From: Penium margaritaceum
Taxonomy: Eukaryota > Streptophyta > Zygnematophyceae > Desmidiales > Peniaceae
Assembly: GCA_023375785.1 (NCBI GenBank)
Contig: SZWC01001179.1
Location: 3,737-67,736, forward strand
Reading direction: 5' to 3'
DNA: 64,000 nt
The notes below the pieces were generated by a model. That model searched no databases and was not told the origin of the DNA. It worked only from the letters and a program-made list of their open reading frames with translations. Below are positions 21,822 through 33,160 of the stretch, piece by piece (within the stretch, counting starts at the first letter, position 1; every line of letters starts with the position of its first letter). The position numbers were made by a program, and so were the translations under genes.

Positions 21822-23877
21822 CAAAAGCAGCAATCTCCACAGCAACAGCAGCAGCAGTCACAGCAACGTCTGCGGCAGCAGCAGCAGCAGCAGAACCAGA
21901 CTGGCGTGCGCCATTTTGGCAACATGAACGTCGCCAAGGAGGTGCCTGACCGCCTCTTCATGGCGATATCTGACATGTCGCAGAAGGAAAAGGCGGATTT
22001 CGCGTGGTACAAGGACTCGTGGTGTACCAAGAGTCTGACGTACCACAAGGAGTGGTTCACGCAAATGCTCTCCTTTCCCCCTCGTCCGATTGCTTTGGGT
22101 GATGATCAGGTGGTGTATGCTTAGGGGGTTGGGATTGTGGAGATGTGGTTGGAGAACCTGCGTGGCATTGAAGTGCGAGTGTTCCATGGTGTGCTGTATG
22201 TGCTTGATGTTGCGTTCAACCTTCTCTTAGTGTCCTCTCTCACCAATACAGGACTGCGCGTCGTTTTTGACGATGATTATGGGTACATCCTCGACAAGGA
22301 AACAAGAGAAGAGTTGGCCAAGTCGGTGAAGGAGGGCGACATGTACCGCCTGCTGGGGGCAACAAAGATCCCGCGTGAGCAGAGTCTTGCAGTAGTGGTA
22401 CAGGCGACAGATGCCGAGATCTTGCATGCGCACTACGGCCACATCAGCATGCGCGCCTTGTAGCAGCTTCAAGCAAAGCAGATGGTGCGTGACCTGCCTA
22501 CTATCTCTAACTTTGAGTAGCAGTTATGCATCGGCTATTTGGAGGGGAAGCAGCACCGCGAGACGTTGTCTGGAGCAGGGGAGCGTGCAAAAGAGGTCTT
22601 GGAGCTAGTCTACACGGACATGTGCGGACCGATGCAGACCTAGAGCTTTGGTGGCTCTAGGTGTTTTCTGACCTTCATTGATGATTTCAGCCGTTACACT
22701 ACTGTGTACTTCCTTTCCTCCAAGGACCAGTGCTTTGACAGGATCAAGGAGTTCAAGGCCATGGTGGAGAACCAGAATAGGAAGAAAATCAAGGCGTTGC
22801 ACAGCGATCGCGGTGGAGAATACCTAAGCAGGGATTTCCAGCCTACCTTGCAGAAGTTGGCATCAAGGCGAAGCGTACCGCGTCGTACTCACTGCAGCAA
22901 AACGGGGTAGGAGAAATCGCCAACCGCACCATTCTGGAAACGGCGCGCTCTATGCTGCACGCGACCCGACTAACCTACGACTTCTGGGCTGAAGCCGTGA
23001 GCACGGCGGTCTACATCAATAACCGCAGTCCAACCAAGGTCCTTAAGCAGAAAACGTTGTACGAGGCGTGGTTCAGCAAGAAGCCGAGCGTGGGTCATCT
23101 TCTCGCATTTGGCAGCTTGGCGCAAATGCACTTGCTAAGGAGAAGCGGCAAAAGTGGGATGCGAAGAGTGCGCAGATGCTGATGATTGGCTACGACGTGG
23201 CAAGCAAGGTGTATCGCCTCTACGAGAGAGATACAGACCACGTCATCATCTCCACGGATGTCGTCTTCAACGAGAACAATGTCATCGGCACCAATATTGT
23301 GTGTGAAGAATTAGCAGAACGAGCAGCTGACAAGACAGTGGGAGCAGAGATCCTTCCTGACCCATTCTCTCCCGATCCTTCCTCTATTGTGACAGTGGGA
23401 GAATCACTCTACTCTTCCATGTCTAATGCAGTAGATACAACACCTTCATCGGCAGAAATAGAGGAGGGAGATGGAGCACTACCAATAGCAGCAGTTGTGC
23501 CAGCAGCACCGCGCCAGACGCCCGCTAACGCTCCAGCACCAGGTCACAGGTACCCTCTTAGGGTGCGTTACAAGCCTGGTGAGTGCGGCCATTTCTGGAT
23601 GCTGCAGAAACCAGAACAGATGAATGTTGCATTTGCAGCAAATTCAGATGAGCCAACGTCACACAAGGAGGCCATGACTGTACCAAAAGCAGCAGATTGG
23701 GCGCAAGCCGTGCAGCAAGAGATACAGTCGCAGCTGCACAACGGCACATGGGAGCTGATTGAGCGTCCACCTGGACGAAAGGTGATCAAGTGCAAGTGGG
23801 TGTTCAAGAAGAAGCTGGGAGCAGATGGCAACCTGGAAATGTACAAGGCAAGGCTGGTCTTCAAGGGCTACTCGTAG
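21822..23877 (+). pseudogene. pol: M2 protease, integrase and start of RT, with stops
   Basis: A CAG/CAA-rich linker leads to the protease motif KDSWCTKSLT (Asp at 22014), with Trp in place of the invariant Gly. Next come NLLLVSSLTNTGL and LHAHYGHISMRAL (HHCC region), then the integrase core with YTDMCGPM (first Asp) and LHSDRGGEY (second Asp). The segment GEIANRTI keeps the third-motif Glu. Frame breaks occur near 22840-22900 and 23130. TAG codons at 22461, 22518, 22641 and 23875 stand where sibling copies have CAG. The RT start (NGTWELIERPPGRKVIKCKWVFKKK) is at the end of this stretch. Confidence 0.9.
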
Positions 23878-23931
23878 CAGGAGGGAATCGACTACACAGA
23901 AACTTTTGCCCCTGTTGCAAAGTTTGCCCCT

Positions 23932-25194
23932 GTGCGCACGCTTCTCTCTTATGCAGCAGCTGAGGACTTTGAGGTTCACTACATGGATGTCAAGACGGCA
24001 TTCTTGAATGGTGACTTGGAGGAGGAGATCTACATGGAGCAGCCAGAGGGGTTCGTCATGGATGTCCAGGAGCACCTGGTTTACAAGCTGCAGAAGTCGC
24101 TTTACGGCCTCAAGCAAGCGTCGCGTGCTTGGAACCAGAAGTTCGATGCCGCATTGCAGTGCATGGGGTTTGAGTTCAGTGAGTGTGACTACAGCGTCTA
24201 TCGCTGGCAGCATGGCCATGAGGTGCTCATCATTATCATTTATGTGGATGACATGCTCTTGCTTTCCAACAGCATGTCTGCACTGCAAGAGTTCAAGGAA
24301 GCCATGCAGGAGCGCTTCCAGATGTCTGATCTCGGGGAGGCATCATACTTCCTTCGAATCCAGATCACGCGTGACCGTAAATCACGCTCTCTCTCCCTGC
24401 AGCAGAGCCATTACATCAAGGATTTCTTGCAGCGGTTCGGCATGACAGAGGCAAAACCCATCCGCACGCCGCTGGAAACGCGGCAGTACCTCGTGAGCTT
24501 TAATGGAGAAGCAAATGCAGTTGAGCGGCAGATGTACCAGAGCGTCGTCGGCAGCCTCATATACCTGATGGTGGCAACCAGGCCGGACCTCGTACTGGTT
24601 GTTAGCGCTGTGAGCCAGCACGTGGCAAACCCTGGACCTGAGCACCAGAAGGCAGTGAAGCGGATCTTCCGCTACCTTGTTGGAACCATCAACATTGGCA
24701 TCACCTACAACGGCAATGACAACAGCATCATCAGCTACACAGACACAGTTTGGGCTTCAAACCCTGAGGACCGCAAGTCCATTTCTGGACATGTGTTCCT
24801 CATGAAGGGTGGGGCCATCAGATGGTGCAGCAAGCGGCAGGTGGTCGTAGCCACCTCAAGCACTGAAGCTGAGTACGTCTCTCTTAGCTTTAGAGCCAAG
24901 GAAGTAGTTTGGCTTCAACGTCTCATGGTAGAGATGAGTCGGAGTGCATCACTTCCAGTTCCTGTGCGCGTCGACAACCAGAGCGCAATCGCACTTGCCA
25001 AGAATCCTGAGCACCATGCACGCACCAAGCACATTGACATTGCATATCACTTCATCAGGCACATGGTGCAGGAGCGTGCTATCAAGCAGGAGTGTACTCC
25101 AACAAGCATGCAGGTCGCTGATTTCTTCATCAAGCCAGTGACCTGTGAGAAGCAGCACTTCTGCATGAAGGCATGTGGACTCAGCCCACTCTGA
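23932..25194 (+). CDS. pol: M2 reverse transcriptase and RNase H, open frame (5' partial)
   Basis: 420 codons without a stop, ending at the family's shared TGA. RT motifs in order: HYMDVKTAFLNGDLEEEIYMEQPEGF, KSLYGLKQASRAWNQKFD, and IIYVDDMLLLSNS with the catalytic Asp pair. These are followed by the thumb (FQMSDLGEASYFLRIQITRD) and RNase H: SYTDTVWASNPEDRKSISGH (Val where most copies have Asp), SSTEAEYVSLS, VDNQSAIALAKNPEHHARTKHIDI and a C-terminal QVADFFIKPV. The RT fingers start upstream of a TAG at 23875, so the enzyme is incomplete as it stands. The start listed is only the first ATG of the open stretch, not a real initiation site. Confidence 0.9.
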   Translation: MRTLLSYAAAEDFEVHYMDVKTAFLNGDLEEEIYMEQPEGFVMDVQEHLVYKLQKSLYGLKQASRAWNQKFDAALQCMGFEFSECDYSVYRWQHGHEVLIIIIYVDDMLLLSNSMSALQEFKEAMQERFQMSDLGEASYFLRIQITRDRKSRSLSLQQSHYIKDFLQRFGMTEAKPIRTPLETRQYLVSFNGEANAVERQMYQSVVGSLIYLMVATRPDLVLVVSAVSQHVANPGPEHQKAVKRIFRYLVGTINIGITYNGNDNSIISYTDTVWASNPEDRKSISGHVFLMKGGAIRWCSKRQVVVATSSTEAEYVSLSFRAKEVVWLQRLMVEMSRSASLPVPVRVDNQSAIALAKNPEHHARTKHIDIAYHFIRHMVQERAIKQECTPTSMQVADFFIKPVTCEKQHFCMKACGLSPL

Positions 25195-25201
25195 CTACGG
25201 C

Positions 25202-25213
25202 AAAGTGGGAGAT
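25202..25213 (+). other. M2 polypurine tract
   Basis: AAAGTGGGAGAT immediately before the 3' LTR; the same tract precedes the other M 3' LTRs. Confidence 0.8.
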
Positions 25214-25952
25214 TGTTGGGAAAGGAGCCATCCGGCTTACTTTGAGGTCCACTAGAGCAAGTTCTAGGAAAGTACTAGATGCCTGCTCTAATCGTCAATC
25301 CGACTCCAACATTAAAAATATCAGGTGCCAACATATCTACGGTCCAAGTTTGAGGCCGATCTAACGGTTGGATTGGGAGATATGAATTTTCAAAGTTTCG
25401 AGGGTCATGGACCGTCGATGTCTGGGTGGGCATGGGTGATGGCTCCATGCCTTAGCCTGAGAAAAAGAAAAAGGCAAGAGGTCCAGCGTCAAGACCTGAT
25501 GGGAGAAATATCCAGAAAGGGCCTTGGTCTTAGGATTGCCTTGTCAGAGTGTGTCGACTAGGATAAAGGTACCCTTCCTTGCTTTTTAGGTGAGGTGAGA
25601 TCCTCATGTGCTAGCCATGAACACATAGCGATTCTCCATGGGTTTGTGGGTTATGTGACCACTAGGAGTGTGCCATGAGAGCATTCTCTAGCTCTCTAGG
25701 TCGTGTGTGAGTGGTCAGCCTGATTGCTAGGCTGATTTCCTCCCTTGTGTGAGATTATGGACTCTAGTGTGTGAGCCTTAGCCTCCATGGCTAAGTGGTG
25801 TGGCTTGTGAGAGGGCTGACTTACCCAAGCTCTAGCTCTATATGTACTCAATCATTTTGAGTGAATGAACAACCATTCTTCAGCACAAGTGATGCCCTTT
25901 TAGTCCCACATGCTCGCTGCTCCAAGGCTCCCTCTCTCCTCTAGATCCAACA
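25214..25952 (+). repeat. M2 3' LTR
   Basis: TGTTGGGAAAGG to GATCCAACA, followed by the right target duplication ATATC (25953-25957). Confidence 0.94.
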
Positions 25953-25957
25953 ATATC

Positions 25958-26457
25958 CGGGTGACAATGGGCGATGGCTCCATGCCTTAGCCGAAGAAAA
26001 TGAAAAGGCAATAGATCCATGGTCAAGACCTAGATTCTTGGGTTGCCTTGTCAGAGTTTGCTGACTAGGAAAAAGGTACCTCCTTACTTTTTAGATGAGG
26101 TGAGATCCTTGTGTGCTAGCCATGGACACATGGCGATTCTCCATGGGATTGTGGGTTATGTAACAACTAGGAGTGTGCCATGAGAGCATTCTCTAGCTCT
26201 CTATGTTGTATGTGAGTGGTCAGCCTGATTGCTAGGATGATTTTCTCCCTTGTGTGAGATTATGGATTCTAGTGTGTGAGCCTTAGCCTCCATGGCTAAG
26301 TGGTGTGGCTTGTCAGAGGACTGACTTGCCCAAGCTCTAGCTCTATATGTACTCCATCATTTTGAGTGATTCAACAACTATCCTTCAGCACAAGTGATGC
26401 CCTTCCAGTCCCACATGCTCGCTGCTCCAAGGCTCCCTCTCTCCTCCAGTTCAAACA
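25958..26457 (+). repeat. M1 5' LTR, right part
   Basis: Continues the LTR interrupted at 19575 (CGGGTGACCATGGG onward) and ends TTCAAACA before a primer site. Together the two parts are 711 bp. The 738-bp M1 3' LTR is the partner. Confidence 0.92.
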
Positions 26458-26459
26458 CT

Positions 26460-27105
26460 TGGTATCAGAGCCATGTTTTGCCTCTTTCAGCCAGCACATA
26501 CCGTCACCTTGAGAGTGACGGGTTAGAGTAAAACCTTCACCAAATTTAACATTCAACCACATGCACTTCAAATTCAAGAGACAAGCTTTCTAAAGAGCCC
26601 AAAATCGCGAAGATCCAACAATCGGATTCAAAGTTATGCTCAAAATGAGGTTGGCCTGGTCTACACTCTTCTCTTTGAGTAAGACTATCGCCTTGTGATG
26701 ACCATACCGCCTTCGTTTCTTTGTCAATTTTAAAAAGTAAAACATACAAATTGAAGTCATTCTCCTACGCTTTCCATTGGTGCAAACATATTTGCATTCC
26801 ATTGGTAAGTTTGGGAGAAACGCCGTTTACAAGCTGGCTGGTGTGGGCTGGAGTAGGAGCATAAGTATACCGTGTTTTCAAAAGGACATATCTCTGAAAA
26901 TCCCCTGTCGATGACCCTTTCTTATGGGTCCATCTGAAAGGTTTTGAGCTGAATGTGCCAGTGGTGGGCTCCATTTTTCCAAATTCCTAGTCTGCTGGCC
27001 TTTAGAGTCCATTTTTTGTCAGACCGATTTCTGGTTAAAGCAGTAGTAGAAGAAAGGTTAGCGCCGCCACTCAAGGGCAATGCAGAGCATCACAAAAGGC
27101 TCAAA
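26460..27105 (+). other. M1 primer-binding site and 5' leader
   Basis: TGGTATCAGAGCC at 26460-26472 is the tRNA-Met site. The following 630 bp is the family leader, without a conserved frame. Confidence 0.85.
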
Positions 27106-27927
27106 ATGGTAGCAGCAGGCGTGGTAACAGCAGTCCAACCCTTGGAGAGGCTGGAAGAACGCACCAACTTCACGTTTTGGAAGATTCGTACCTGCCTCCT
27201 TTTGGAGGAGAGGGACTTGTGGGAGGTGGTGAGCGGCGACGAGCACGCTCCGCCTCCACAACCAGAAGGGATCAGCGCAACAGAGATAGTGGCAGGGAAG
27301 ACGCCGCGTAAAGGTGCAGCAGAAGTGAGTTCATCTACAACTGCAGTGGCGGCATATAAGGAGTGGAAGAAGAAAGACACACAGGCTTACAGACTACTTT
27401 TCAATACCATCTCTAACTTGCATCTTCAGTACGTGAGTGAAAAGGCTCTTGCAAAAGAGGGATGGGACACGTTGTGCAAGAAGTATGAGAGCAAGGATCC
27501 TGCATTTCTCATGCTTTTGGAGGAGAAGATGATGGCGTTAAAAATGCAGGGTGGTCAAGGGATGGAGGCGTACTTGGACAGGGCAAAGGAGCTAGTAAAG
27601 CAGCTGAAAGCGACCGGGAACCCTATGGAAGACACGCATTTCGTCCACCTCTTGTTGAGGGAAAAGACATTGGAGTGCCAACCGACTCTCGACCTCGACT
27701 TCATCTATATGCACCTTGTGCAGGTAGTACTATGTCGCAATACCGCAAAGCGCAATGGCGGCAACAGCAGAAGTGAAGCAGCTTTCATGGCCATGGGCTC
27801 ACGCACCCAGCAACAGCAGTAGACTGGGCATCAGAGCGGCAAGAAGAAGGGCAAGTGCCACTATTCGTAGAAAGAAGGGCATTAGAAGAAAGATTGATTC
27901 AAATTCAAGAGGGACCAGGAGGAGTAG
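27106..27927 (+). pseudogene. gag: M1 gag
   Basis: The ATG at 27106 (CTCAAAATGG context) opens a frame with NFTFWKIRTCLLLEERDLW, GWDTLCKKYE and LTFD-like C-terminal segments to 27822. A short deletion removes the RGLPTSYDT.R segment (HLLLREKTLE instead). The frame stops at a TAG in the Q-rich stretch before the knuckle. The zinc knuckle itself is damaged: CHYS then TAG, KEGH then TAG, so the second Cys and later residues are lost. Gag from this copy could not bind RNA normally. Confidence 0.85.
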
Positions 27928-29279
27928 CAACAACAGCAGCAAAAGCAGCAATCTACACAGCAACGGCAGTAGTAGTCACAACAACTTCAGCAAGAGTGGC
28001 AGCAGCAGAATCAGACCGGCGTACGTCATTTTGGCAACATGAACGTCGCCAAGGAGGTGTGCGACCACCTCTTCATGGCAAAGTTTGACATGTCGCAGAA
28101 GGAGAATGCGGATCTGGCGTGGTACAAGGACTCCGGGTGTACCAAGAACCTGACGCACCACAAGGAATGGTTTACGCAGCTGCTCTTGATTCCCCCCTGT
28201 CCAACTGCTTTGGGTGATGATCGGGTGGGGTATACTTAAGGGATTGGAATTGTGGACATGTGGTTGGAGACCCCGTGTGGCATTGAAGTAGGAGTATTCC
28301 ATGGCGTGCTGTGTGTACCTGATGCTGCGTTCAACATTCTCTTAGTGTCCTCTCTCACCAACACAGGACTACGCATTGCCTTTAACGATGACTATGGCTA
28401 CATCCTCGACAAGGATGTAGTTATATGTACCGCCTCATGGGGGCGACCAAGTTCCCGCGCGAGCAAAGCCTTGCAGCAGTGGTGCAGGCCACAAATGGCG
28501 AAATCTGGCATGCGCGCTACGGCCACATCGACATGCGCGCCTTATAGCAACTTCAGACGAAGCAGATGGTGCGTCACTTGCCCACCATCTCTAACTTTGA
28601 AAAGCACTGGTGTATCGGCTGTTTGGAGGGGAAGCAGCATCGCGAGGCGTTCTCGAGAGTAGGAGAGCGTACAAAGGAGGTGCTCGAGCTGGTCCACACG
28701 GACTTGTGTAGCCCGATGCAGACCCAGAGCTTTGGAGGCTCTAGGTGTTTTCTCACCTTCATTGATGATTTCAGCCATTACACTGCTGTATACTTCCTTT
28801 CCTCCAAAGACCAGCGCTTTGACAGCTTCAAGGAGTTCAAGGCCATGGTGGAGATCCAGACTGGCAAGAAAATCAAGGCGCTGCGTAGCGACCGCAGTGG
28901 AGAGTACCTGAGCAAGGAGTTCTAGGACTACCTCGCAAGAGCAAGCACCAAGATGTAGCACACCGCGCCATACTCACCGTGGAAGAACAGCGTAGAAGAA
29001 GGCACCAACCGCACCATCGTTGAGTCGGCGCACTCCATGCTACGCGCGGCTCGGCTCACATACGACTTTTGGGCCGGAGCAAAGAGCACTGTGGTGTACA
29101 TCAAGAACCGCGGTCCAACAAAGGTCCTGGAGCAAATGACGCCGTACGAGGCATGGTTCGGCAAGAAACCGAGCGTGGGTCATCTTCCCGCATTAGGCAG
29201 CTTGGCGCACATGCACGTGCCAAAGGAGAAGCGGCAAACTTGGGACGCAAAGGGCGTGCAGATGCTGATCATTGGCTAC
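27928..29279 (+). pseudogene. pol: M1 protease and integrase, 5' part
   Basis: After the Q-rich linker the frame keeps NMNVAKEVCDHLFMAKFDMSQ and an intact protease motif KDSGCTKNLT. The HHCC region is shifted out of frame near 28420. The integrase core runs at 28566-28925: VHTDLCSPM (first Asp), FIDDFSHYTAVYFLSSKD and LRSDRSGEY. TAG codons at 28923 and 28956 replace glutamines. The frame reopens at 29037 (LTYDFWAGAKSTVVYIKNRGPTK) and ends at IIGY, where M3 is inserted. It resumes at 35920. Confidence 0.88.
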
Positions 29280-30004
29280 TGTTGGAAAAGGAGCCATCTG
29301 GCGCAGTTTCAGGTCCACAGGAGCAAGTTCCATGAAAGTACCAGATGCATACTCCGATCGTCTATCCAATTTCTTCGTTCGAAAGATTGGGTAGCAAAAT
29401 GTCTACAGTCCAAGTTTGAGGTCCATCCAACGGTCGGATTGGGAGATATGACTTTTCAAAGCTTCTGGGGTCATTGACTGTTTATATCCGGGTGACCATG
29501 GACGATGGCTCCATGCCTTAGCCTGAGAAAAGAAAAAGGCAAGAGATATAAGGTCAAGACCTGATGGGAGAAATATCCAAAATGGTCCTAGATTCGTGGG
29601 TTGTCTTGTCAGAATGTGCTGACTAGGAAAAATACCTCTTCTTACTTTTTAGGTGAGGTGAGATCTTTGTGTGCTAGCCATGGACACATGGCGATTCTCC
29701 ATGAGATTGTGGGTTATGTAACCATTAGGAGTGTGCCATAAGAGCATTTTCTAGCTCTCTAGGTCGTGTGTGAGTGGTCAGCCTGATTTCTATGATGATT
29801 TCCTCCCTTGTGTGAGATTATGGACTCTAGTGTGTGAGCCTTAGCCTCCATGGCTAAGTGGTGTAGCTTGTGAGAGGGCTAACTTGCCCAAGCTCTAGCT
29901 CTATATGTACTCCATCATTTTGAGTGAATTGAGAACCATTCTTTAGCACGAGTGATGCCCTTCCAATCACACATGCTCGTTGCTCCAAGGCTCCCTCTCT
30001 CCTC
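29280..30004 (+). repeat. M3 5' LTR, damaged 3' end
   Basis: Starts TGTTGGAAAAGGAGCC and follows the family to CTCTCTCCTCC at about 30004. Where other copies read AGATCCAACATTTGGTATC, this copy has TCTAGCTCTATATGTACTCC, a second copy of an LTR segment found about 110 bp upstream. Confidence 0.88.
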
Positions 30005-30663
30005 CGTCTAGCTCTATATGTACTCCTCTTTAGAGCCAAGTTCTACCATTTTCAGCCAGTACAGGCCATCACTTTGAGAGTGACAGGTTGGGGTCAAACC
30101 TTCACCAGATTTGACAATCAAACATCCGATCTTCAATTTCTACAGACAAGCTTTCTAACGAGCTCAAGATTGCGAAGATCCAACAGTCGGATTGAGTGTT
30201 ATGCTCAAAACGAGGGCGGCCAGGGCTACATTCTTCTCTATGAGTAAGACTGTCGCCTTGTGATGACTATAACTCTCTCGTTTCTTTGTCAAATGTAAAA
30301 CGTAATGAATTGTAGTTTTTTTCCTCAGCTTTCTATTGGTGCAAAAATATTTGCATTCTATGGATTCGTTTTAGAGAAACGCCGTTTACAAGCTGGTTGG
30401 TCTAAGTTGGAGTAGGAGCAGAAGCATACCCTGTTTTCAATAGGGCATATCCTTTAAAATCCTAAGTTGATGACCTTGTTTTATGAGTTGATCTGAAAGG
30501 TTTTGAGCTGAATTTTCCAGTGCTGGGCTTTGTTTTTCACAAATCTTAGTATGCTGGGATCTATAGTCCATTTTCTGTCAGAGAGATTTCTGGCAGAAGT
30601 AGCAGCAGAAGTAGGGATAGCGCCGCCATCCAAGGGTAGCGCTGAGCATCACCAATGCTCAAA
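30005..30663 (+). other. M3 leader, primer site lost
   Basis: Only AGAGCCAAG of the primer-site region remains (30032 onward). The rest is the family leader with small indels. No coding sequence. Confidence 0.8.
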
Positions 30664-31510
30664 ATGGCAGCAGCTGGCGATGTGACAGCAGCCCAGTCTT
30701 TTGGAGAGGCTGGAGGGACGCACCAACATCACATTTTGGAAGATCCGTACCCGCCTCCTTTTGGAGGAGAGGGGCTTGTGGGAGGTGGTGAGCGGTAACG
30801 AGCCGGCTCCAGTTCCATAGGCAAAAAGGCATAATCGCAGGGCAGGTGGTGGCGGGGAAAACTCCGCAAAAGGGTGCAGCTGATGTGGGTTCCTCTGCAG
30901 CTGTACCAGTGGTATATGAGGAGTGGAAGGAGAAGGACAGGCAGGCCTACAGGTTGCTTGTCAATACCATCTCCAACCCACATCTTCAATACATGAGTGA
31001 CAAGGCTACTGCAAAGGAGGGATGGGATACGTTGTGCGGGAAGTATGAGAGCAAGGATCCTACATTCCTCATGCTTTTGGAGGAAAAGATGATGGCGCTG
31101 AAAATGCAGGGTAGTGAAGGGATGGGGGCGTACGTGGACAAGGCAAAGGAGCTGGCAAAGCAGCTGAGAGCGGCCGGCAACCTGTGGAAGAGACACGCTA
31201 AATCCTCCTCTTGCTAAGAGGACTCCCAACCAGCTACGACACGATGCGAGAGACGCTAGAGCGCCAGCCAACTCTCGACCTCGAATTCATATGCACACAC
31301 CTGGTGCATCTGGAATGTCGTCGCAATGCAGCAAAGCGTAATGGCGGCGGCAGCAATGAAGCACCTTTTGTGGCCACCAGCTCACGCAACATGCAGCAAC
31401 AGCAGCAGTCTGAATTGTAGAGAGGCAGAAAGTAGGGCAAATGCCACTACTGCCAGAAAGAGGGACACTACAAAAAGGAGTGTTTCAAGCTCAAGAGGGA
31501 CGAGAAGGAG
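30664..31510 (+). pseudogene. gag: M3 gag
   Basis: The ATG at 30664 is in the family context, but a one-base insertion follows within 40 bp. The frame is recovered at 30846-31217 (GWDTLCGKYE, MMALKMQGSEGMGAYVDKAKEL) and 31211-31420 (RGLPTSYDTMRETLE). TAG codons interrupt before the zinc knuckle, which still reads CHYCQKEGHYKKEC in another stretch. The product is broken. Confidence 0.85.
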
Positions 31511-33160
31511 CAGCAGCAGCAGCAGTCATCGCAACAGCAGTAGCAAAAGCATTAGTAGCAGTAGCAGTAGTCACAACAACGTAAACAGTAGCAGCAGTCA
31601 CAGTAGCGTCAGCAGTATCAATAGCAGCAGCAAAACCAGGCTGGTGTGCGCCACTTTGGCAACATGAATGTCGCCAAGGAGGTGCGCGACCGTCTCTTCA
31701 TGGCGAAGTCTGACATGTCGCAGCTAGAGAAGGCGGATCTCGCACGGTACAAGGACTCAGGGTGTACCAAGAGCCTCATACATCACAAGGAGTCTTTTAC
31801 ACAGCTGCTGTCCATCCCTCCCCGTCCTATCGCTATGGGTGATGATCAGGTGGTGTATGCTGAGGGGATTGGGATTGTGGAGATGAAGTTGGAGACCCCA
31901 CGTGGCATAAAAGTGGGAGTGTTCCATGGCGTGCTATATGTACCTGATGCTACATTCAACCTCCTCTCAGTCTCCTTTCTCACAAACACAGGATTGCGCG
32001 TCGTCTTCGATGATGACTATGGCTACATCCTCAACAAGGATATAGGAGAGGAGTTGGCCAGGTCAGTAAAGGCGTGCGACATGTACCGCCTGCTGGGGGC
32101 GACCAAGATCTCGCGTGAGCAAAGTCTTGCAGCAGTGGTGTGGGCCACAAATGGCGAGGTCTGGCATGCTTGCTACGGCGACATCAGCATGTGTGCCTTG
32201 CAGCAGCTTCAAGCAAAGCAGATGGTGCTTGACCTACCTACCATCTGTAGCTTTGAGCAGCAGTTGTGCATCGGTTGTTTGGAGGGGAAGCAGCACCAGG
32301 AGGCATTCTCTGGAGCAGGGGAGCAAGCGAAAAGGTACTGGAGCTGGTCTACACAGACTTGTGTGGCCCAATGCAGACCCAAAGCTTTAAAGGCTCTAGG
32401 TATTTTCTCACCTTCATTGATGATTTCAGTCGTTACACTACTGTGTACTTCCTCTCCAAAGACAAGTGCTTTGACAGGTTCAAGGAGTTCTAGGCCATGG
32501 TGGAGAACCAGACTGGCAAGAAAATCAAGGCGCTGCGCAGCGACCGCGGTGGAGAGTACCTGAGCAAGGAGTTCCAGGACTACCTCCCAGCAGGAGGCAT
32601 AAAGGCGCAGCGCACCGCGCCATACACATCGCAGCAGAACGGCAAAGCGGAACGCGCCAACCACACCATCATTGAGTCGGCACGCTCCATATTGCACGCG
32701 GCTCGTCTCACCTACGACTTTTGGGCGGAAGCAGTAAGTACTGTGGTATACATCAAGAACCGCAGTCCAACAAAGGCCCTAGAGTAGATGACGCCGTACG
32801 AGGCGTGGTTTGGCAAGAAGCCGAGCGTGGGTTATCTTCGCGCGTTTGGCAGCTTGGCGCACATGCACGTGCCAAAGGAGAAGAGGTAAAAGTGGGACCC
32901 AAAGAGTGCGCACATGCTAATGATTGGCTACAATGTGGCAAGCAAGGCCTATTGCCTCTACAAGAGGGATACACGCCATGTCATCATCTCCAAGGATGTC
33001 GTCTTCAAAGAGAGCAACGTCATCTGCACCAACATTGTGTATGAAGAGGCAGCAGAATCAGCAGCTGACAAAGCAGAGTGAGTATGAATCCTTCTTGACC
33101 CAGTCTCTCCCGATCCTTCCTCTTCTGTGACAGTGAGAGAATCACTTAGCAGAAGCAGTT
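31511..33160 (+). pseudogene. pol: M3 protease and integrase
   Basis: A long CAG/TAG-rich linker precedes a 305-codon frame (31646-32563) with protease KDSGCTKSLI, the pre-integrase region NLLSVSFLTNTGL and [11 protein letters not shown] frameshift near 32335 moves the integrase core to another frame: VYTDLCGPM and LRSDRGGEYLSKEFQDYL, with AERANHTI keeping the third acidic residue. The C-terminal part (KPSVGYLRAFGSLAHMHV) is interrupted by TAG at 32787 and 32887. Confidence 0.87.

Larger units (their letters stand above)
19576..25952 (+). mobile_element. M2, complete copia retrotransposon nested in the M1 5' LTR
   Basis: A 6.4 kb element with 738-739 bp LTRs, a perfect tRNA-Met primer site, an intact gag frame, decayed protease and integrase, and an open RT-RNase H frame. 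The target duplication ATATC stands at 19571-19575 and 25953-25957. It is the best preserved M element in the window. The LTRs still differ at many sites. Confidence 0.95.
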
